Shown in pieces: positions 1 through 8,880 of a DNA stretch of 64,000 bases. The DNA lies in contig NZ_JAFKCW010000001.1 in assembly GCF_017254835.1 (NCBI RefSeq), forward strand, positions 992,001 to 1,056,000, given 5' to 3'. This DNA comes from Algoriphagus aestuariicola (lineage in GTDB: Bacteria; Bacteroidota; Bacteroidia; Cytophagales; Cyclobacteriaceae). The number at the start of each line of letters is the position of its first letter. Position 1 is the first letter of the stretch. Position numbers and translations under genes: made by a program. The notes beneath the pieces are model-generated. The model did not search any database, was not told the origin of the DNA, and worked only from the letters and a program-made list of their open reading frames with translations.

Positions 1-146
1 CCTGAATTCTTTGTCAAGATAGTCCATTGGGCTCCGGGCGACTTGAAGCTTCCGGCATAAAGCCTCTTGCTTTGCGGCGCTTTTTATTCGTTTTCCTTCG
101 AGTCTTGATCGCCCAATTCATTGTTCCACAAAACCAAAAAAAGATC

Positions 147-299
147 ATGGAGACTCAAGGAAAAGTCATTGCTTATGAAGTAGCTGAAATCGCGCTGGGC
201 TATTCGGTAAAAGTGAAGGGCATTCAACAACCCAGGGTATTTGTTAGTATTGTTGGCCTTCTACTCATTGGCTGCCACTTGAAGTTAAGCCGCTTGTAA
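147..299 (+). pseudogene. possible N-terminal remnant of a RadC-like (JAB domain) gene
   Basis: The stretch starting at ATG 147 contains VAEIALGYSVKVK followed by QQPRV. This resembles the start of short RadC/JAB-domain proteins of Bacteroidota, which usually read like V(A/S)EI-L-Y-VKVK-ER-P-V. The expected continuation (a DAYE-like helix, then the metal-binding HNHPSG segment) is absent in all three frames, and the frame ends in a hydrophobic nonsense tail at 299. I read it as a truncated, decayed copy. The call rests on about 20 residues, so chance similarity is possible. Confidence 0.25.
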
Positions 300-469
300 A
301 AGAGATAAATACACCGAATGAAGTGGTGGCTATGCTAGAACGCTCCTGTTTTTCCAGCCATTCCATGAGACTGAATTGGCGGCGTAGGATATAGTTTCGA
401 TCCTATCTGAAGATAGCATTTCCTATTTCCGGGGAAATCAAAGGCAGTTCACCAAAAAATATAAATTTA

Positions 470-477
470 TATATTTG
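470..477 (+). promoter_or_regulatory. candidate Bacteroidota -7 element (TATATTTG)
   Basis: TATATTTG matches the Bacteroidota sigma-70 consensus TAnnTTTG exactly. It lies 120 bases upstream of the ABC-F start codon, on the same strand and in an AT-rich tract. No convincing TTTG -33 box is seen about 19 bases upstream. It would give an untranslated leader of roughly 110 nt. Confidence 0.4.
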
Positions 478-520
478 CAATCTCCAAAGGTGTAAAGTCA
501 AGAAGCACTATGTGAAAATT

Positions 521-596
521 AATTTCTTTCAGACCATTTAAAGACAGCTAACCGCCAGGCAGTTAGTTGATTGTTTTCTCTTTAAAGAAAGAAATT
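521..596 (+). promoter_or_regulatory. inverted-repeat leader just upstream of the ABC-F start
   Basis: AATTTCTTTC at 521-530 is the exact reverse complement of GAAAGAAATT at 587-596, which directly abuts the ATG at 597. Between the arms, CTAAC (548-552) and GTTAG (562-566) can form an inner stem. Pairing of the outer arms would mask the A-rich initiation region. A minimal ATG-TGA start-stop sits at 510-515 in the same leader. Attenuator-type leaders are known for several ABC-F resistance genes; control of this gene by that route is inference. Confidence 0.35.
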
Positions 597-2186
597 ATGT
601 TGACCTTCCAACACCTTTCCTATACACTTCCCAATCAGGATTATCTGTTTACTGATCTTAATTTAACGGTAAACACCCATGAAAAAATCGCCTTGATAGG
701 TAATAACGGATCCGGAAAATCCACTTTGCTGAAAATTATTGCAAAAGAGATCCAAACCTATGAAGGGCAGTTAATGCTTGAATCAGAGCCTTATTATATC
801 CCACAGATTTTTGGACAGTTCAATCACCAGACAATTTCCCGGGCATTGCACATAGAGAATAAGCTGGAAGCGTTGCATCGCATTTTGGCGGGAGATACCT
901 CTGAACAGTGCTTTACCGTTCTAAATGATGATTGGACAATTGAAGAGCGTTGCAAGGAAGCCTTGGAATTCTGGAGACTTGGAGATGTGGACTTTTCTAC
1001 CCCACTTCAGTCACTTAGCGGAGGGCAAAAAACCAAAGTCTTTCTCGCGGGAATTTCCATTCACCAGCCTAAATTGATTCTTTTGGATGAACCCAGCAAC
1101 CATCTCGATCTGTCCGGTAGAGCATTGCTTTATGACTTTATCAAGTCCACCAAAAGCACATTGATCGTGGTGAGCCATGACAGGAAATTACTCAATCTGT
1201 TAGATTGCATAGCTGAGTTGAGCAGAAGCGGTGTAAAACTCTATGGTGGCAATTATGAGTTTTATGTAGAGCAAAAGCTAATCGAAAAGAAGGCGTTAAG
1301 CCTAGATATCCAACACAAAGAAAAGGCCCTTCGGAAAGCCAAGGAAAAAGAGCGGGAGACAGCAGAGCGTCAACAAAAACTGGATAGTCGAGGAAAGGGA
1401 AAACAGGAAAAGTCCGGCGTTTCCCGGATTATGATGAATACTTTACGCAACAAAGCGGAATATAGCACCTCAAAATTAAAGAGTGTCCATACCGAAAAGA
1501 TCGACGGGATTTCCCGGGAATTAAAATCTTTACGTGCCGCCGTTCCGGGAGTTGATAAAATGACTTTTGGGTTTGACAATTCTGACCTGCATCAGGGGAA
1601 AATCCTCTTTTCAGCTGACCACATCAATTTCAGTTATCACTTGGAACGTCTTTGGAAAAACAGTCTGAAATTCCAGCTTAAAAGCGGGGATCGCCTGGCT
1701 CTAAAAGGCAAAAACGGCACAGGTAAAACAACCCTGATTAACCTGATTTTGGGAGTTGTTGAGCCCACCTCCGGCTCAGCATACAGGGCAGATAACAAGA
1801 CAGTTTATATTGATCAGGATTATTCTCTGATCGACAATACACTGAATGTTTTAGAACAGGTCCAACAGTTCAATGCCTCAGGACTTCAGGAACACGAGCT
1901 AAAAACCAGGCTTAACAGATTCTTGTTTACAAAAGAAGAATGGGCCAAACCCTGTGGTTCACTCAGCGGAGGGGAAAGGATGCGCTTGCTCTTGTGTTGC
2001 CTGACGGTATCTAGTTCTTCACCGGATATCATAATTCTTGATGAACCCACCAATAACCTGGACATCCAGAATTTAGATATTCTGACCGCGGCCATTAACG
2101 AATACCAGGGGACGTTGGTAGTAGTCTCACATGACGAGACTTTTTTGGAACAAATTAAAATTGAGCAGGTACTTGAATTAATCTAA
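597..2186 (+). CDS. ABC-F family ATPase (ribosome-associated type)
   Basis: This soluble protein has two ABC ATPase domains and no membrane segments, the layout of ABC-F proteins, which act on the ribosome rather than in transport. Numbered from the ATG at 597 (529 aa), the first Walker A is GNNGSGKST at 35-43, followed by LSGGQK and LILLDEPSNHLD. The second half has GKNGTGKTT, LSGGERMR and IIILDEPTNNLD. The two domains are joined by a long, charged, Lys/Glu-rich linker, as expected for the arm that enters the ribosomal E site. A TTG at 567 would add 10 residues, but the ATG at 597 begins right at the first beta strand and follows an A-rich tract. Whether it confers antibiotic resistance or is a housekeeping translation factor cannot be told from the sequence. 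Confidence 0.9.
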   Translation: MLTFQHLSYTLPNQDYLFTDLNLTVNTHEKIALIGNNGSGKSTLLKIIAKEIQTYEGQLMLESEPYYIPQIFGQFNHQTISRALHIENKLEALHRILAGDTSEQCFTVLNDDWTIEERCKEALEFWRLGDVDFSTPLQSLSGGQKTKVFLAGISIHQPKLILLDEPSNHLDLSGRALLYDFIKSTKSTLIVVSHDRKLLNLLDCIAELSRSGVKLYGGNYEFYVEQKLIEKKALSLDIQHKEKALRKAKEKERETAERQQKLDSRGKGKQEKSGVSRIMMNTLRNKAEYSTSKLKSVHTEKIDGISRELKSLRAAVPGVDKMTFGFDNSDLHQGKILFSADHINFSYHLERLWKNSLKFQLKSGDRLALKGKNGTGKTTLINLILGVVEPTSGSAYRADNKTVYIDQDYSLIDNTLNVLEQVQQFNASGLQEHELKTRLNRFLFTKEEWAKPCGSLSGGERMRLLLCCLTVSSSSPDIIILDEPTNNLDIQNLDILTAAINEYQGTLVVVSHDETFLEQIKIEQVLELI

Positions 2187-2199
2187 GCAATCTAAAATA

Positions 2200-2532
2200 A
2201 TGAGACATAAGACTACAAATTCAGGATTATTGCCAAATCCTCCTTCGGGTGGGATTTTTGTGGATTTCCAACCCTTTTCAAAAGAATTTCAGGTGCCCGA
2301 CTACCGTTTTCGACAAGTTGTTGATTCATTGCAGCAGGGGAGCGAATATTTTGAAGATCTGAATAAACTGCCCAATGAACTGCGCGGTAAACTGGTTGAT
2401 AGATTTGGTGGATCACCATTGCCATTGAAGCCAGCTTTCATCCATTCAGCTGAATTGGTTGACAAAGTCGTTTTTGAAACCAAGTCAAATGCAAAAATAG
2501 AAACGGTGTTAATAGCATCCCCCAATCCTTAG
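2200..2532 (+). CDS. small hypothetical protein
   Basis: This 110-residue reading frame starts 13 bases after the ABC-F stop on the same strand, so it could be cotranscribed with it. The product is soluble, with no signal peptide or membrane segment, and has a Pro-rich start and a middle of mixed charge (EDLNKLPNELRGKLVDRFGG). I do not recognise a family. Antisense frames of similar size overlap it, so coding status is uncertain. Confidence 0.35.
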   Translation: MRHKTTNSGLLPNPPSGGIFVDFQPFSKEFQVPDYRFRQVVDSLQQGSEYFEDLNKLPNELRGKLVDRFGGSPLPLKPAFIHSAELVDKVVFETKSNAKIETVLIASPNP

Positions 2533-2592
2533 AACAGGTTTTGTCCCGTAACCCACTTTCAGGAACCGACGCATGAGGGAAAACCTTAGCCA

Positions 2593-3348
2593 ATGAAATC
2601 ACAAAACTACCTTGAGCAAAAAGGAGACGCGAGGGTGGTAAACCCCGGGTTTTCTTTTCCCGGAAGCCTGATAGGTGGCATATCCGCTATCATTGGCCCT
2701 TTGCTGCTCCTTGTCGGAGTGCTTTTGCGACTGGGATTTGATTTTTTCTTCCCCCAGCAGCTTGCTGCTTTTGAAGAACACCCCACGCTCCTGTCGAACT
2801 CCTATAATGTATTTGTCGCAGGAAACATTCTGTTGTGGCCCGCCATTGTCACGCTTGCCACGGAAATCGGAAAGAGGGGGAGCTCACTAGCGCTCTGGGG
2901 CGGCTGCTTTACGCTGTTTGGGCTCTTTGCCCGTGTTTTTCACGGGGGAATTGATCACCTGGCTTTTCAGTCGGTCCAGTTTATGGGAGTGGAGCGGTCC
3001 ACGGAATTGGTGGCTGAATCCTACGGAGCGTTCAGCATCGTTTCCACGCTGAATGGGGCCATATTTGCGGGCTGGATTCTTCTGGCAATCGGGGCCTATC
3101 GGACACAAACCCTGAATATGACGTCGTCTGTTGCGCTGGCGCTGATGTCCATGCTGATGCTCGGGGTGTTGAAGGGGAGCTCCTGGACTTCGGTGGTGGC
3201 TGTTCTGGGATTGGTGGTGGCGATGGTGCCCTTTGGCGTCAGGTGCATCAGAGAAAGCCCGGCCATGGGGGTAAGGGGTATTTTAAAATGGCTTCTGATC
3301 ATGCTGGCTACCCTTTGCGTATTGTATTTTTTGGGTCAGCAGGGCTAG
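2593..3348 (+). CDS. multi-pass inner-membrane protein of unknown function
   Basis: This 251-residue protein has about six to seven hydrophobic segments. The first runs from about residue 26 to 48 (GGISAIIGPLLLLVGVLL), others lie near 72-88, 100-115, 150-165, 178-192 and 198-215, and a final one precedes the C terminus. There is no signal peptide and no recognised catalytic motif. It is more GC-rich than the preceding gene, and begins 60 bases after the small hypothetical gene. Coding is supported by length and by the coherent alternation of hydrophobic helices with charged loops. No function is assigned. Confidence 0.7.
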   Translation: MKSQNYLEQKGDARVVNPGFSFPGSLIGGISAIIGPLLLLVGVLLRLGFDFFFPQQLAAFEEHPTLLSNSYNVFVAGNILLWPAIVTLATEIGKRGSSLALWGGCFTLFGLFARVFHGGIDHLAFQSVQFMGVERSTELVAESYGAFSIVSTLNGAIFAGWILLAIGAYRTQTLNMTSSVALALMSMLMLGVLKGSSWTSVVAVLGLVVAMVPFGVRCIRESPAMGVRGILKWLLIMLATLCVLYFLGQQG

Positions 3349-3609
3349 ACCGGGCAAAGTCACACGGGATCACCGACACCGTTGGATGCACATCTCCACC
3401 GAAAGGCCTCTTTCAGCCATGAAGACTGCCGAGCTACGCGCAGTTTAGGGTCGGTGAAAAATCAACTGCTCCGAGGGTATGGAGGGACTGCCCAACAAAA
3501 CAAACAGTTAGTTGCAATTCAGCCGCCTATCTGCTACTTTTAGTAGGGGCATCTGGAAAGGTCTGAACATCAGGCCCGGGAAGGATAAACCCACTAACCG
3601 ATTTTTTTT

Positions 3610-4938
3610 ATGCCTTTACATGCAGCGGGGCAACCTGCCTCAAAAACATCCACCAAACCGGAATCGATAGGCAAACAGGACCTGGCGAATTCTCCTTTCC
3701 AGTTTGAGGACAATCGTCCCGAGACGGCCATGCAACTAAAATTTGGCTACATCGCCAACGGTGACCCTGTCCAGAAAAAGGAAAACAAAACCGGCCTTCC
3801 TGATGCGCTCAAGTCCGGAGTGGAGAGCCTCTCGGGCTACTCCCTGGATGATGTGAAGGTTCACTACAATTCCGGCCGGCCCGCCCAGCTTCAGGCCCAT
3901 GCCTTTGCCCAGGGTATCGACATCCATATTGCCCCGGGGCAGGAAAAACACCTTCCCCACGAAGCCTGGCATGTGGTGCAGCAGAAGCAGGGACGGGTAA
4001 AGCCGACCATGCAGATGAAGGCTGGAGTGAATGTCAACGACGATTCGGGACTAGAGAGAGAGGCGGACGTGATGGGAGTGAGGGCCTTGAAGACCGAAAA
4101 ACCGGGTAGCTCATCAAATCAAAACAAAAGCAAACCCCAAGCCTTTGAAAAGGGCATCATGCCTGTTTCACAAGGCCAGTTCATTCTTCAAAGGAAGGTG
4201 ATTGCCCGTATCCGCACAAGGAAGGAACACCAGGATTTGCCCCGGGTTATCTCGGAATTGCGGATTGAAGGCAGGGCCCCAACCACCGTAGCTGGAGCTC
4301 AAGGTGACCACACGGTCGCGGAAACTCTCATAAACGAATCCGTAAAAAGGGAAGTTATGGATCAGCAGCCAAAAGTGGCCTTAAACAACTTGATGGTTTT
4401 GGCGAGTTTGACTTTGCCTGAAGAAGGGGTGCAAGAACTTAATGGCGATTTCTTTTCCCGCTACTGGAATATGATGGATGGTATGGAAGGAGAAGATCAA
4501 AACACGGTCATAGAGGAGATGATCCAGAGATACATCGAGCTTGCCAATAAAAGGGAAGGGACCGCTTTTTTGAGGGACGAAGAACTGACCCGGGGCAACA
4601 AAGGAGAACGAAAAGCGATTGGGGGAGTGCGTGAGCTTGCTGATAAATTAGAACAGGGAGGTCGGGTAGATACCTCCGACCTCGCCCAAGTAGCCAGCAA
4701 TTTGGCTATTTTGATAGATATGCGGTATTATCCTGAGGAACATGATCGTTATAAAATGGTGGTAGAGCGTGCCGTGCAACATGCTGTATTGTCGGTTTTG
4801 CCGCAGCTGGGACCGGATCACGTACATTTTTTGCTCGCCAGGTTGATGAGCGTTGAGTTGGGGCCTAGGGACGGGATAAATTCCGAAAATCAGAATAGAA
4901 TACTAAAGGAGATCATGGATGATCTTCGGAATTTGTAG
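3610..4938 (+). CDS. DUF4157 (eCIS-core-like) domain protein with unknown C-terminal domain
   Basis: Residues about 60-160 form a DUF4157/eCIS-core-like domain: [19 protein letters not shown], then [19 protein letters not shown], then [15 protein letters not shown] at 117-121 is a zinc-metallopeptidase-like HExxH, and E151 in LEREAD could be a further ligand. DUF4157 proteins are often linked to extracellular contractile injection systems (eCIS) as cargo or cargo-associated proteins. From about residue 195 follows a separate, mostly helical domain of about 245 residues that I do not recognise; it contains [12 protein letters not shown] at 229-240. There is no signal peptide. No sheath, tube, baseplate or AAA+ eCIS gene lies in the window, so this is an orphan copy. 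The gene stands alone, with about 260 bases free on each side. Confidence 0.75.
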   Translation: MPLHAAGQPASKTSTKPESIGKQDLANSPFQFEDNRPETAMQLKFGYIANGDPVQKKENKTGLPDALKSGVESLSGYSLDDVKVHYNSGRPAQLQAHAFAQGIDIHIAPGQEKHLPHEAWHVVQQKQGRVKPTMQMKAGVNVNDDSGLEREADVMGVRALKTEKPGSSSNQNKSKPQAFEKGIMPVSQGQFILQRKVIARIRTRKEHQDLPRVISELRIEGRAPTTVAGAQGDHTVAETLINESVKREVMDQQPKVALNNLMVLASLTLPEEGVQELNGDFFSRYWNMMDGMEGEDQNTVIEEMIQRYIELANKREGTAFLRDEELTRGNKGERKAIGGVRELADKLEQGGRVDTSDLAQVASNLAILIDMRYYPEEHDRYKMVVERAVQHAVLSVLPQLGPDHVHFLLARLMSVELGPRDGINSENQNRILKEIMDDLRNL

Positions 4939-5193
4939 CCTAATGGACTTTTAGCGATCCAATGGGTGGTAAGATGACGAAATCGCAGAGTTTTGGTCTT
5001 TGATTTAGGGGGTCAGAAGGGAAAAAGTGAAGTCTGGACGATTTTCAAATATTCCCAATCAATTATCATCGTGCCACTGAGATAGCACAGATCAAATCCC
5101 ATGTCACTTTAGCAGTAGATTCATTGTCAACTTATTTGACTACAGATTTTTTGTCACTTATTAGACCCTGACCTACTCCGACAACCTTTTTTA

Positions 5194-5526
5194 CGGTGCT
5201 TCACTACTAACTCGTCAAAGAGGAAGGGGCTCACACCAGCTGAGCGGATGCTTTGGGAAGCTCTCAAAAACAGGCAGATGGAAGGATACAAGTTCCGCCG
5301 CCAACACCCGAACTTTCGCGATATATCCGACTTCTACTGCAACGGACTCCACCTGGCGATTGAGCTCGACGGGGGAGTCCATGATGGGATAGAGCCGCAA
5401 GAGCATGACCTTTAGCGGGACCAATTGATCCAAGAATTCAGCATCTGGATTCTGAGATTCAAAAACGAGGAAGTTGTGAACGAGCTAGAGAAGGTATTGG
5501 AGAGAATAAGGGCGGTTCTGCCTTGA
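5194..5526 (+). pseudogene. DUF559 (Vsr-like endonuclease-fold) pseudogene with in-frame TAG
   Basis: One frame reads LTPAERMLWEALKNRQMEG, then YKFRRQHP, FRDISDFYC and LAIELDGGVHD, which is the hallmark order of DUF559 proteins (small nucleases with a Vsr/restriction-like fold). The frame hits TAG at 5413-5415 just after the QEHD segment and then continues in phase with the expected last part (RDQLIQEFSIWILRFKNEEV) to a TGA at 5524-5526. No ATG or clear ribosome binding site is seen at the N terminus. The gene is therefore recently inactivated by a single stop and possibly by start loss. It borders the repeat-rich tract that follows. Confidence 0.8.
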
Positions 5527-5925
5527 TTTACCCCACCCTAACCCTCTCCATGTGGAGATGGGGGACAAGCCGTTAAGAAATCTTCCTGTTGAGGGCCGAG
5601 CGTAAAAAATCTTACCTGAGGAAAGATTTAGCAAGGAGCCAGTCTGCGGGGAGGGGAGGCTTGGGCCAGTCTGTAGGGTGGGCTGTGGTGGGTGAGGTAT
5701 AGGAGGGGTGAGGTAGAATAGGCAGCGCCACCACCAAGGCAGTCTCCCGGTGCTCTCGAAAAGCATCGGCTGGAAGTAGCTATCGCTGGCAGCATGCGGG
5801 GTAGAATCATAGACCAATCGCTCCCGCCGATAGCACGGGACGGCGAAAACAAGAGGGAGGAATTGTTTCCTACTGCTTTACAGCCTTCCAACCAGCGGAT
5901 ATAGGAATTCAATGGTTTGGGACCT
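5527..5925. repeat. repeat-like noncoding tract next to the DUF559 pseudogene
   Basis: No gene is supportable here. The tract opens with CCCCACCCTAACCCTCTCC (5531-5549), which runs into a hairpin: TCTCCA at 5545-5550 pairs with TGGAGA at 5553-5558, with flanking CCC and GGGG able to extend the stem. Further on there are G-rich runs (GGGGAGGGG, GGTGGGTGAGG) and a GC-richer block. CCCTAACCCTCTCC-type intergenic repeats often accompany DUF559 genes, in my recollection. Short minus-strand frames in this block show low-complexity composition and are not credited. Confidence 0.4.
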
Positions 5926-6519
5926 TTAAAAGTAGGCTTTGTAGGTGGTTTTCAATACCCTGTTGTAAACTGAATTCGGAATTTGGCCTACCATGACAAA
6001 GCCGTGTTCATAAACCAACTGTATTTGAAATCGATTGGAATTGGAATACCCCAGACCAATGACACCTGCAAAATCACTATCCTTCCATAATCCTTTGGCA
6101 TCGGATCCCTTTATGACAACTTTATTGTCCCCTTCTCCAAGAACTCGCGTAGAGGTTAACAACAGGGAAGGTTGAGGTCCTCCTATAACGCTAAACTTTT
6201 CCGTCATTTGGAAATTGAAAAGCAGAGGGATATCCATGTATCCATTTCTATAGATCGTGTTGATCAGATTTAAATACTCTGTTTTGGCACCTTTGCTATT
6301 AAAGTCAAGGCCTGGCTCAAAGCGTAATTTGGATGTAAGGGGAATAGATGAAAAGGCCCCCAAGGAAAAACCGTTCCTGAAATTTGTTTCACCTCCTCCT
6401 ATTTCATCCCCGCCAAAAGTAGCAATTGAAAATCCAATTCGAAGTCCATATCTGATTTCTTGGGCAGTTACTGAGGTAGCGATACCAAATGCAATTGCCA
6501 AAATAATGATCCGTAGCAT
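5926..6519 (-). CDS. outer-membrane beta-barrel protein (PorT/OmpW-like size class)
   Basis: From the ATG at 6519 the product is 197 residues: a signal peptide (MLRIIILAIAFGIATSVTAQ, cleavage after TAQ) followed by alternating amphipathic strands (RYGLRIGFSIATF, NGFSLGAFSSIPL, LRFEPGLDFNSKG, YMDIPLLFNFQ, FQIQLVYEHGF) and a C-terminal aromatic residue, as in small Bacteroidota beta barrels of the outer-membrane beta-barrel/PorT-like type. An upstream start at 6642 would add 41 residues with no sensible signal and is rejected. It is a single-gene unit. Confidence 0.75.
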   Translation of the reverse strand: MLRIIILAIAFGIATSVTAQEIRYGLRIGFSIATFGGDEIGGGETNFRNGFSLGAFSSIPLTSKLRFEPGLDFNSKGAKTEYLNLINTIYRNGYMDIPLLFNFQMTEKFSVIGGPQPSLLLTSTRVLGEGDNKVVIKGSDAKGLWKDSDFAGVIGLGYSNSNRFQIQLVYEHGFVMVGQIPNSVYNRVLKTTYKAYF

Positions 6520-7160
6520 GTCCTTTGAGAGAGGGAGAAAAGATAGGTTGAAACTGAAAAAGATTGCCATTATTATGCGGGAGTAGCTGTGGTTATTTGT
6601 AAACGATCGGTGAATTGAATGAAGATCTATCCTTTGATTCATCTTTCAATTTACATAGTATTAGCGTTTGACTTAGTTCAATATAGGGATTCCTTTCCGA
6701 AAACTAAAAGCCTACTGGATTTCTCAAGTAGGCTTCTCAATTCAACACCAAAAACTCATTAGGACTGGGGAGAAACCCAGATCGGACCCGAATTTCTGAG
6801 TCTAATACCGCTTGCAGCAGAGGTGCGAAGCAATCGAGCGTGGAGGATTAGACCGCCGCGGCGGGCTAACCTAGAGAGGGGCCAGGTTGCAGGGTTAGTT
6901 TTCTCCTAACTAATTCTTTTCTTAGCCCTTACCAACTCACAGCCAACCTTCTGCAATCCATTACTCCATCCGATGATCTCTGCATTGCGGCCTTAACCGA
7001 TTTTTGAAATTTGCTTTGTTTTCACCGATCACAGCATAGCTTTCCAGAATGTTTATTTTATTGACAATTTAAAGTTAATAAAAACGACATTTCTTGTCTT
7101 TGGCCATCCACCTTCCGGCTTTTTTGCCATAGCTTTGTGGGGTACCCAACGCAGCATGCC
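6520..7160. other. long intergenic region with hairpins
   Basis: No convincing gene lies between the beta-barrel gene and umuD. Structure is present: the hairpin at 6708-6735 and a 12-bp GC palindrome CCGCCGCGGCGG at 6853-6864. A weak promoter-like pair for the SOS genes is TTTG at 7015-7018 with TAGCTTTC at 7037-7044, which misses the consensus by one base. The block 6770-6900 is clearly more GC-rich than its flanks and could encode an RNA, but nothing known was recognised. Confidence 0.3.
6708..6735 (-). terminator. 9-bp perfect hairpin, T-rich on the minus strand
   Basis: AAGCCTACT (6708-6716) and AGTAGGCTT (6727-6735) are exact reverse complements around a 10-base loop. Read on the minus strand, the stem is followed by TTTAGTTTTC, which resembles an intrinsic terminator. 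No obvious minus-strand gene lies just upstream of it (to the right), so what it would terminate is unknown. Confidence 0.45.
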
Positions 7161-7607
7161 ATGGATCTTCGCCTGAAACCTTGCCCCGCGATTGCCCTTT
7201 TTCCAGCAGATACTGCCAGTACGTTGGAAATCCCGTTTTTCCGGGAGGGCATCAGCGCGGGCTTTCCCTCCCCGGCCATGGATTTTGAGGATCTGAAGAT
7301 TGACCTCAACAAACACCTGGTCCGGAACCCCTCGGCAACCTTCTTCGGGAAGGTGAAGGGGCAGTCCCTGAAGAATGCCGGGATTGACGACGGAGACCTG
7401 ATGGTGATCGACCGCAGCGCAGTCCCGCGCAACAACAAGATCGCGGTGGTGTTTTTGGACGGGGAGTTTACCGCCAAGCGTATCCAGAAGAAGGGGACTG
7501 AGGTCTGGCTGATGCCGGAAAACGAAGCCTATCCCCCCATCAAAGTCCACCCCGATAACCAGTTTCTGGTCTGGGGCATCGTCACCTTCGTGATCAAAGC
7601 CTTTTAG
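7161..7607 (+). CDS. umuD: UmuD-like LexA-fold autoprotease subunit
   Basis: This 148-residue protein carries the S24/LexA peptidase features of UmuD. The self-cleavage site is Ala-Gly at 33-34 in ISAGFPSP, the nucleophile Ser69 is in [11 protein letters not shown] and the general base Lys106 is in EFTAKRI. RecA-stimulated self-cleavage would make UmuD', the partner of UmuC in translesion DNA polymerase V. The ATG at 7161 gives a length close to the family norm (about 140); a GTG at 7137 would add eight residues. umuC follows 10 bases downstream, so the two form an operon, presumably SOS-induced, although I could not identify an operator. Confidence 0.9.
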   Translation: MDLRLKPCPAIALFPADTASTLEIPFFREGISAGFPSPAMDFEDLKIDLNKHLVRNPSATFFGKVKGQSLKNAGIDDGDLMVIDRSAVPRNNKIAVVFLDGEFTAKRIQKKGTEVWLMPENEAYPPIKVHPDNQFLVWGIVTFVIKAF

Positions 7608-7617
7608 CCCATCCGCC

Positions 7618-8874
7618 ATGTACGCCCTGGTCGACTGCAACAACTTCTATACATCCTGCGAGCGGGTGTTCAGGCCTGATCTGAACGGCAAGCCCGTGGT
7701 CGTGCTGAGCAACAACGACGGCTGTGTCATCGCCCGCTCCAACGAGGCCAAGGCCCTGGGCATTCCCATGGGGGCACCGGCCTTTCAGTACCAGAAACTT
7801 TTCGACCAGCATTCGGTAAGTGTGTTTTCGGCCAATTTTACCCTCTACGGGGACATGAGCCGCCGGGTGATGGATATCCTCGAGTCCTATGCCACCGGGT
7901 TGGAGATCTATTCCATCGATGAGGCATTCCTGAAAATGGACGGGTTGAAAGTAGGCGATCTGCTTCGCTACGGGAACGAAATGCGGGGGAAGGTCTTCCA
8001 GTGGACAGGCATCCCCATTTCGGTGGGCTTCGCGCCGACCAAGGCCCTGGCCAAGGTCGCCAACCGGATTGCGAAGAAATACCCCGAGCATACCGGCAAC
8101 GTCTATGCGATGGACAGCGAAGAGAAAAGGGTCAAGGCCCTGAAGTGGCTGGACGTCGCGGACGTCTGGGGAATAGGAAGGCAGCATGGCAAAAGGCTGG
8201 AGAAACTTGGCGTCAAAACAGCCTATGACTTCACCCGCATGAAGGACGACTGGGTGAGGAAAAATCTTTCCATTGTTGGGCTGAGGCTGAAGCGCGACCT
8301 GCAGGGCATCTCCGTGCTGGGACTGGAAGCTGTTGTGGCAAAGAAAGCCATCGCCGTGACCCGGTCCTTTGACACCAACTACACCGAGCTGGAGCAGATC
8401 AGGGAGCGGGTGTCGACCTTTGCCTTTACCTGTGCGGAAAAGCTGCGGAGTCAGGGAAGCAACTGCAACGCGCTGACCGTGTTTGTCTACACCAATGGCC
8501 ACCGCCCGGATCTTCCCCAGTATGGAAAAAAGATCACCGTGGACCTTCCCTTTCCCACCAACTCGGGCATGGAGCTTTCCAAGTTTGCAATCGGGGCGCT
8601 GGAACGGATTTTCCGGCCGGGATTCCATTACAAAAAAGCGGGGGTGATCGTCGAGAAGTTCACGGCCGAAAAGGAGCCCCAACTGAACCTGTTCCACAAC
8701 CGGGATCCGAGGCAGATCCCGCTCATGAAGACAGTGGATCGGCTGAACCTGCTCTATGGGAAAAAAGTCCGGCTGGCCTCGCAGGACCCGGGCAAAGTCT
8801 GGAAGATGAGGCAGGAAAAACTTTCCCCCAGGTATTCGACAGACCTGGACGAGGTGATCCGGATTATGCTGTAG
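7618..8874 (+). CDS. umuC: UmuC, Y-family translesion DNA polymerase subunit
   Basis: This 418-residue Y-family polymerase starts [18 protein letters not shown], with catalytic Asp6, then [15 protein letters not shown]. The active-site pair D101-E102 lies in IYSIDEAFL. The helix-hairpin-helix segment is near 175-200 ([19 protein letters not shown]), followed by the little finger and the C-terminal UmuC-specific part, which contains the likely clamp-binding motif PQLNLF. It would copy past DNA lesions when joined with UmuD'. The length matches UmuC (about 420). It ends six bases before the convergent SRAP gene. Confidence 0.95.
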   Translation: MYALVDCNNFYTSCERVFRPDLNGKPVVVLSNNDGCVIARSNEAKALGIPMGAPAFQYQKLFDQHSVSVFSANFTLYGDMSRRVMDILESYATGLEIYSIDEAFLKMDGLKVGDLLRYGNEMRGKVFQWTGIPISVGFAPTKALAKVANRIAKKYPEHTGNVYAMDSEEKRVKALKWLDVADVWGIGRQHGKRLEKLGVKTAYDFTRMKDDWVRKNLSIVGLRLKRDLQGISVLGLEAVVAKKAIAVTRSFDTNYTELEQIRERVSTFAFTCAEKLRSQGSNCNALTVFVYTNGHRPDLPQYGKKITVDLPFPTNSGMELSKFAIGALERIFRPGFHYKKAGVIVEKFTAEKEPQLNLFHNRDPRQIPLMKTVDRLNLLYGKKVRLASQDPGKVWKMRQEKLSPRYSTDLDEVIRIML

Positions 8875-8880
8875 GCTCGG

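Noticed and set aside
3610-4938. A complete injection system around the DUF4157 gene
   Set aside because: Neighbours are an ABC-F ATPase, a membrane protein and a DUF559 pseudogene; no sheath, tube or baseplate gene is present.
5485-5912. Minus-strand short frames over the repeat tract
   Set aside because: Pro/Ser-rich low-complexity translations over repetitive DNA, with no start signals and no family.
7594-8697. Long minus-strand frame of 367 codons opposite umuC
   Set aside because: It is antisense to a clear umuC; its composition follows the codon bias of the opposite strand and it shows no domain.
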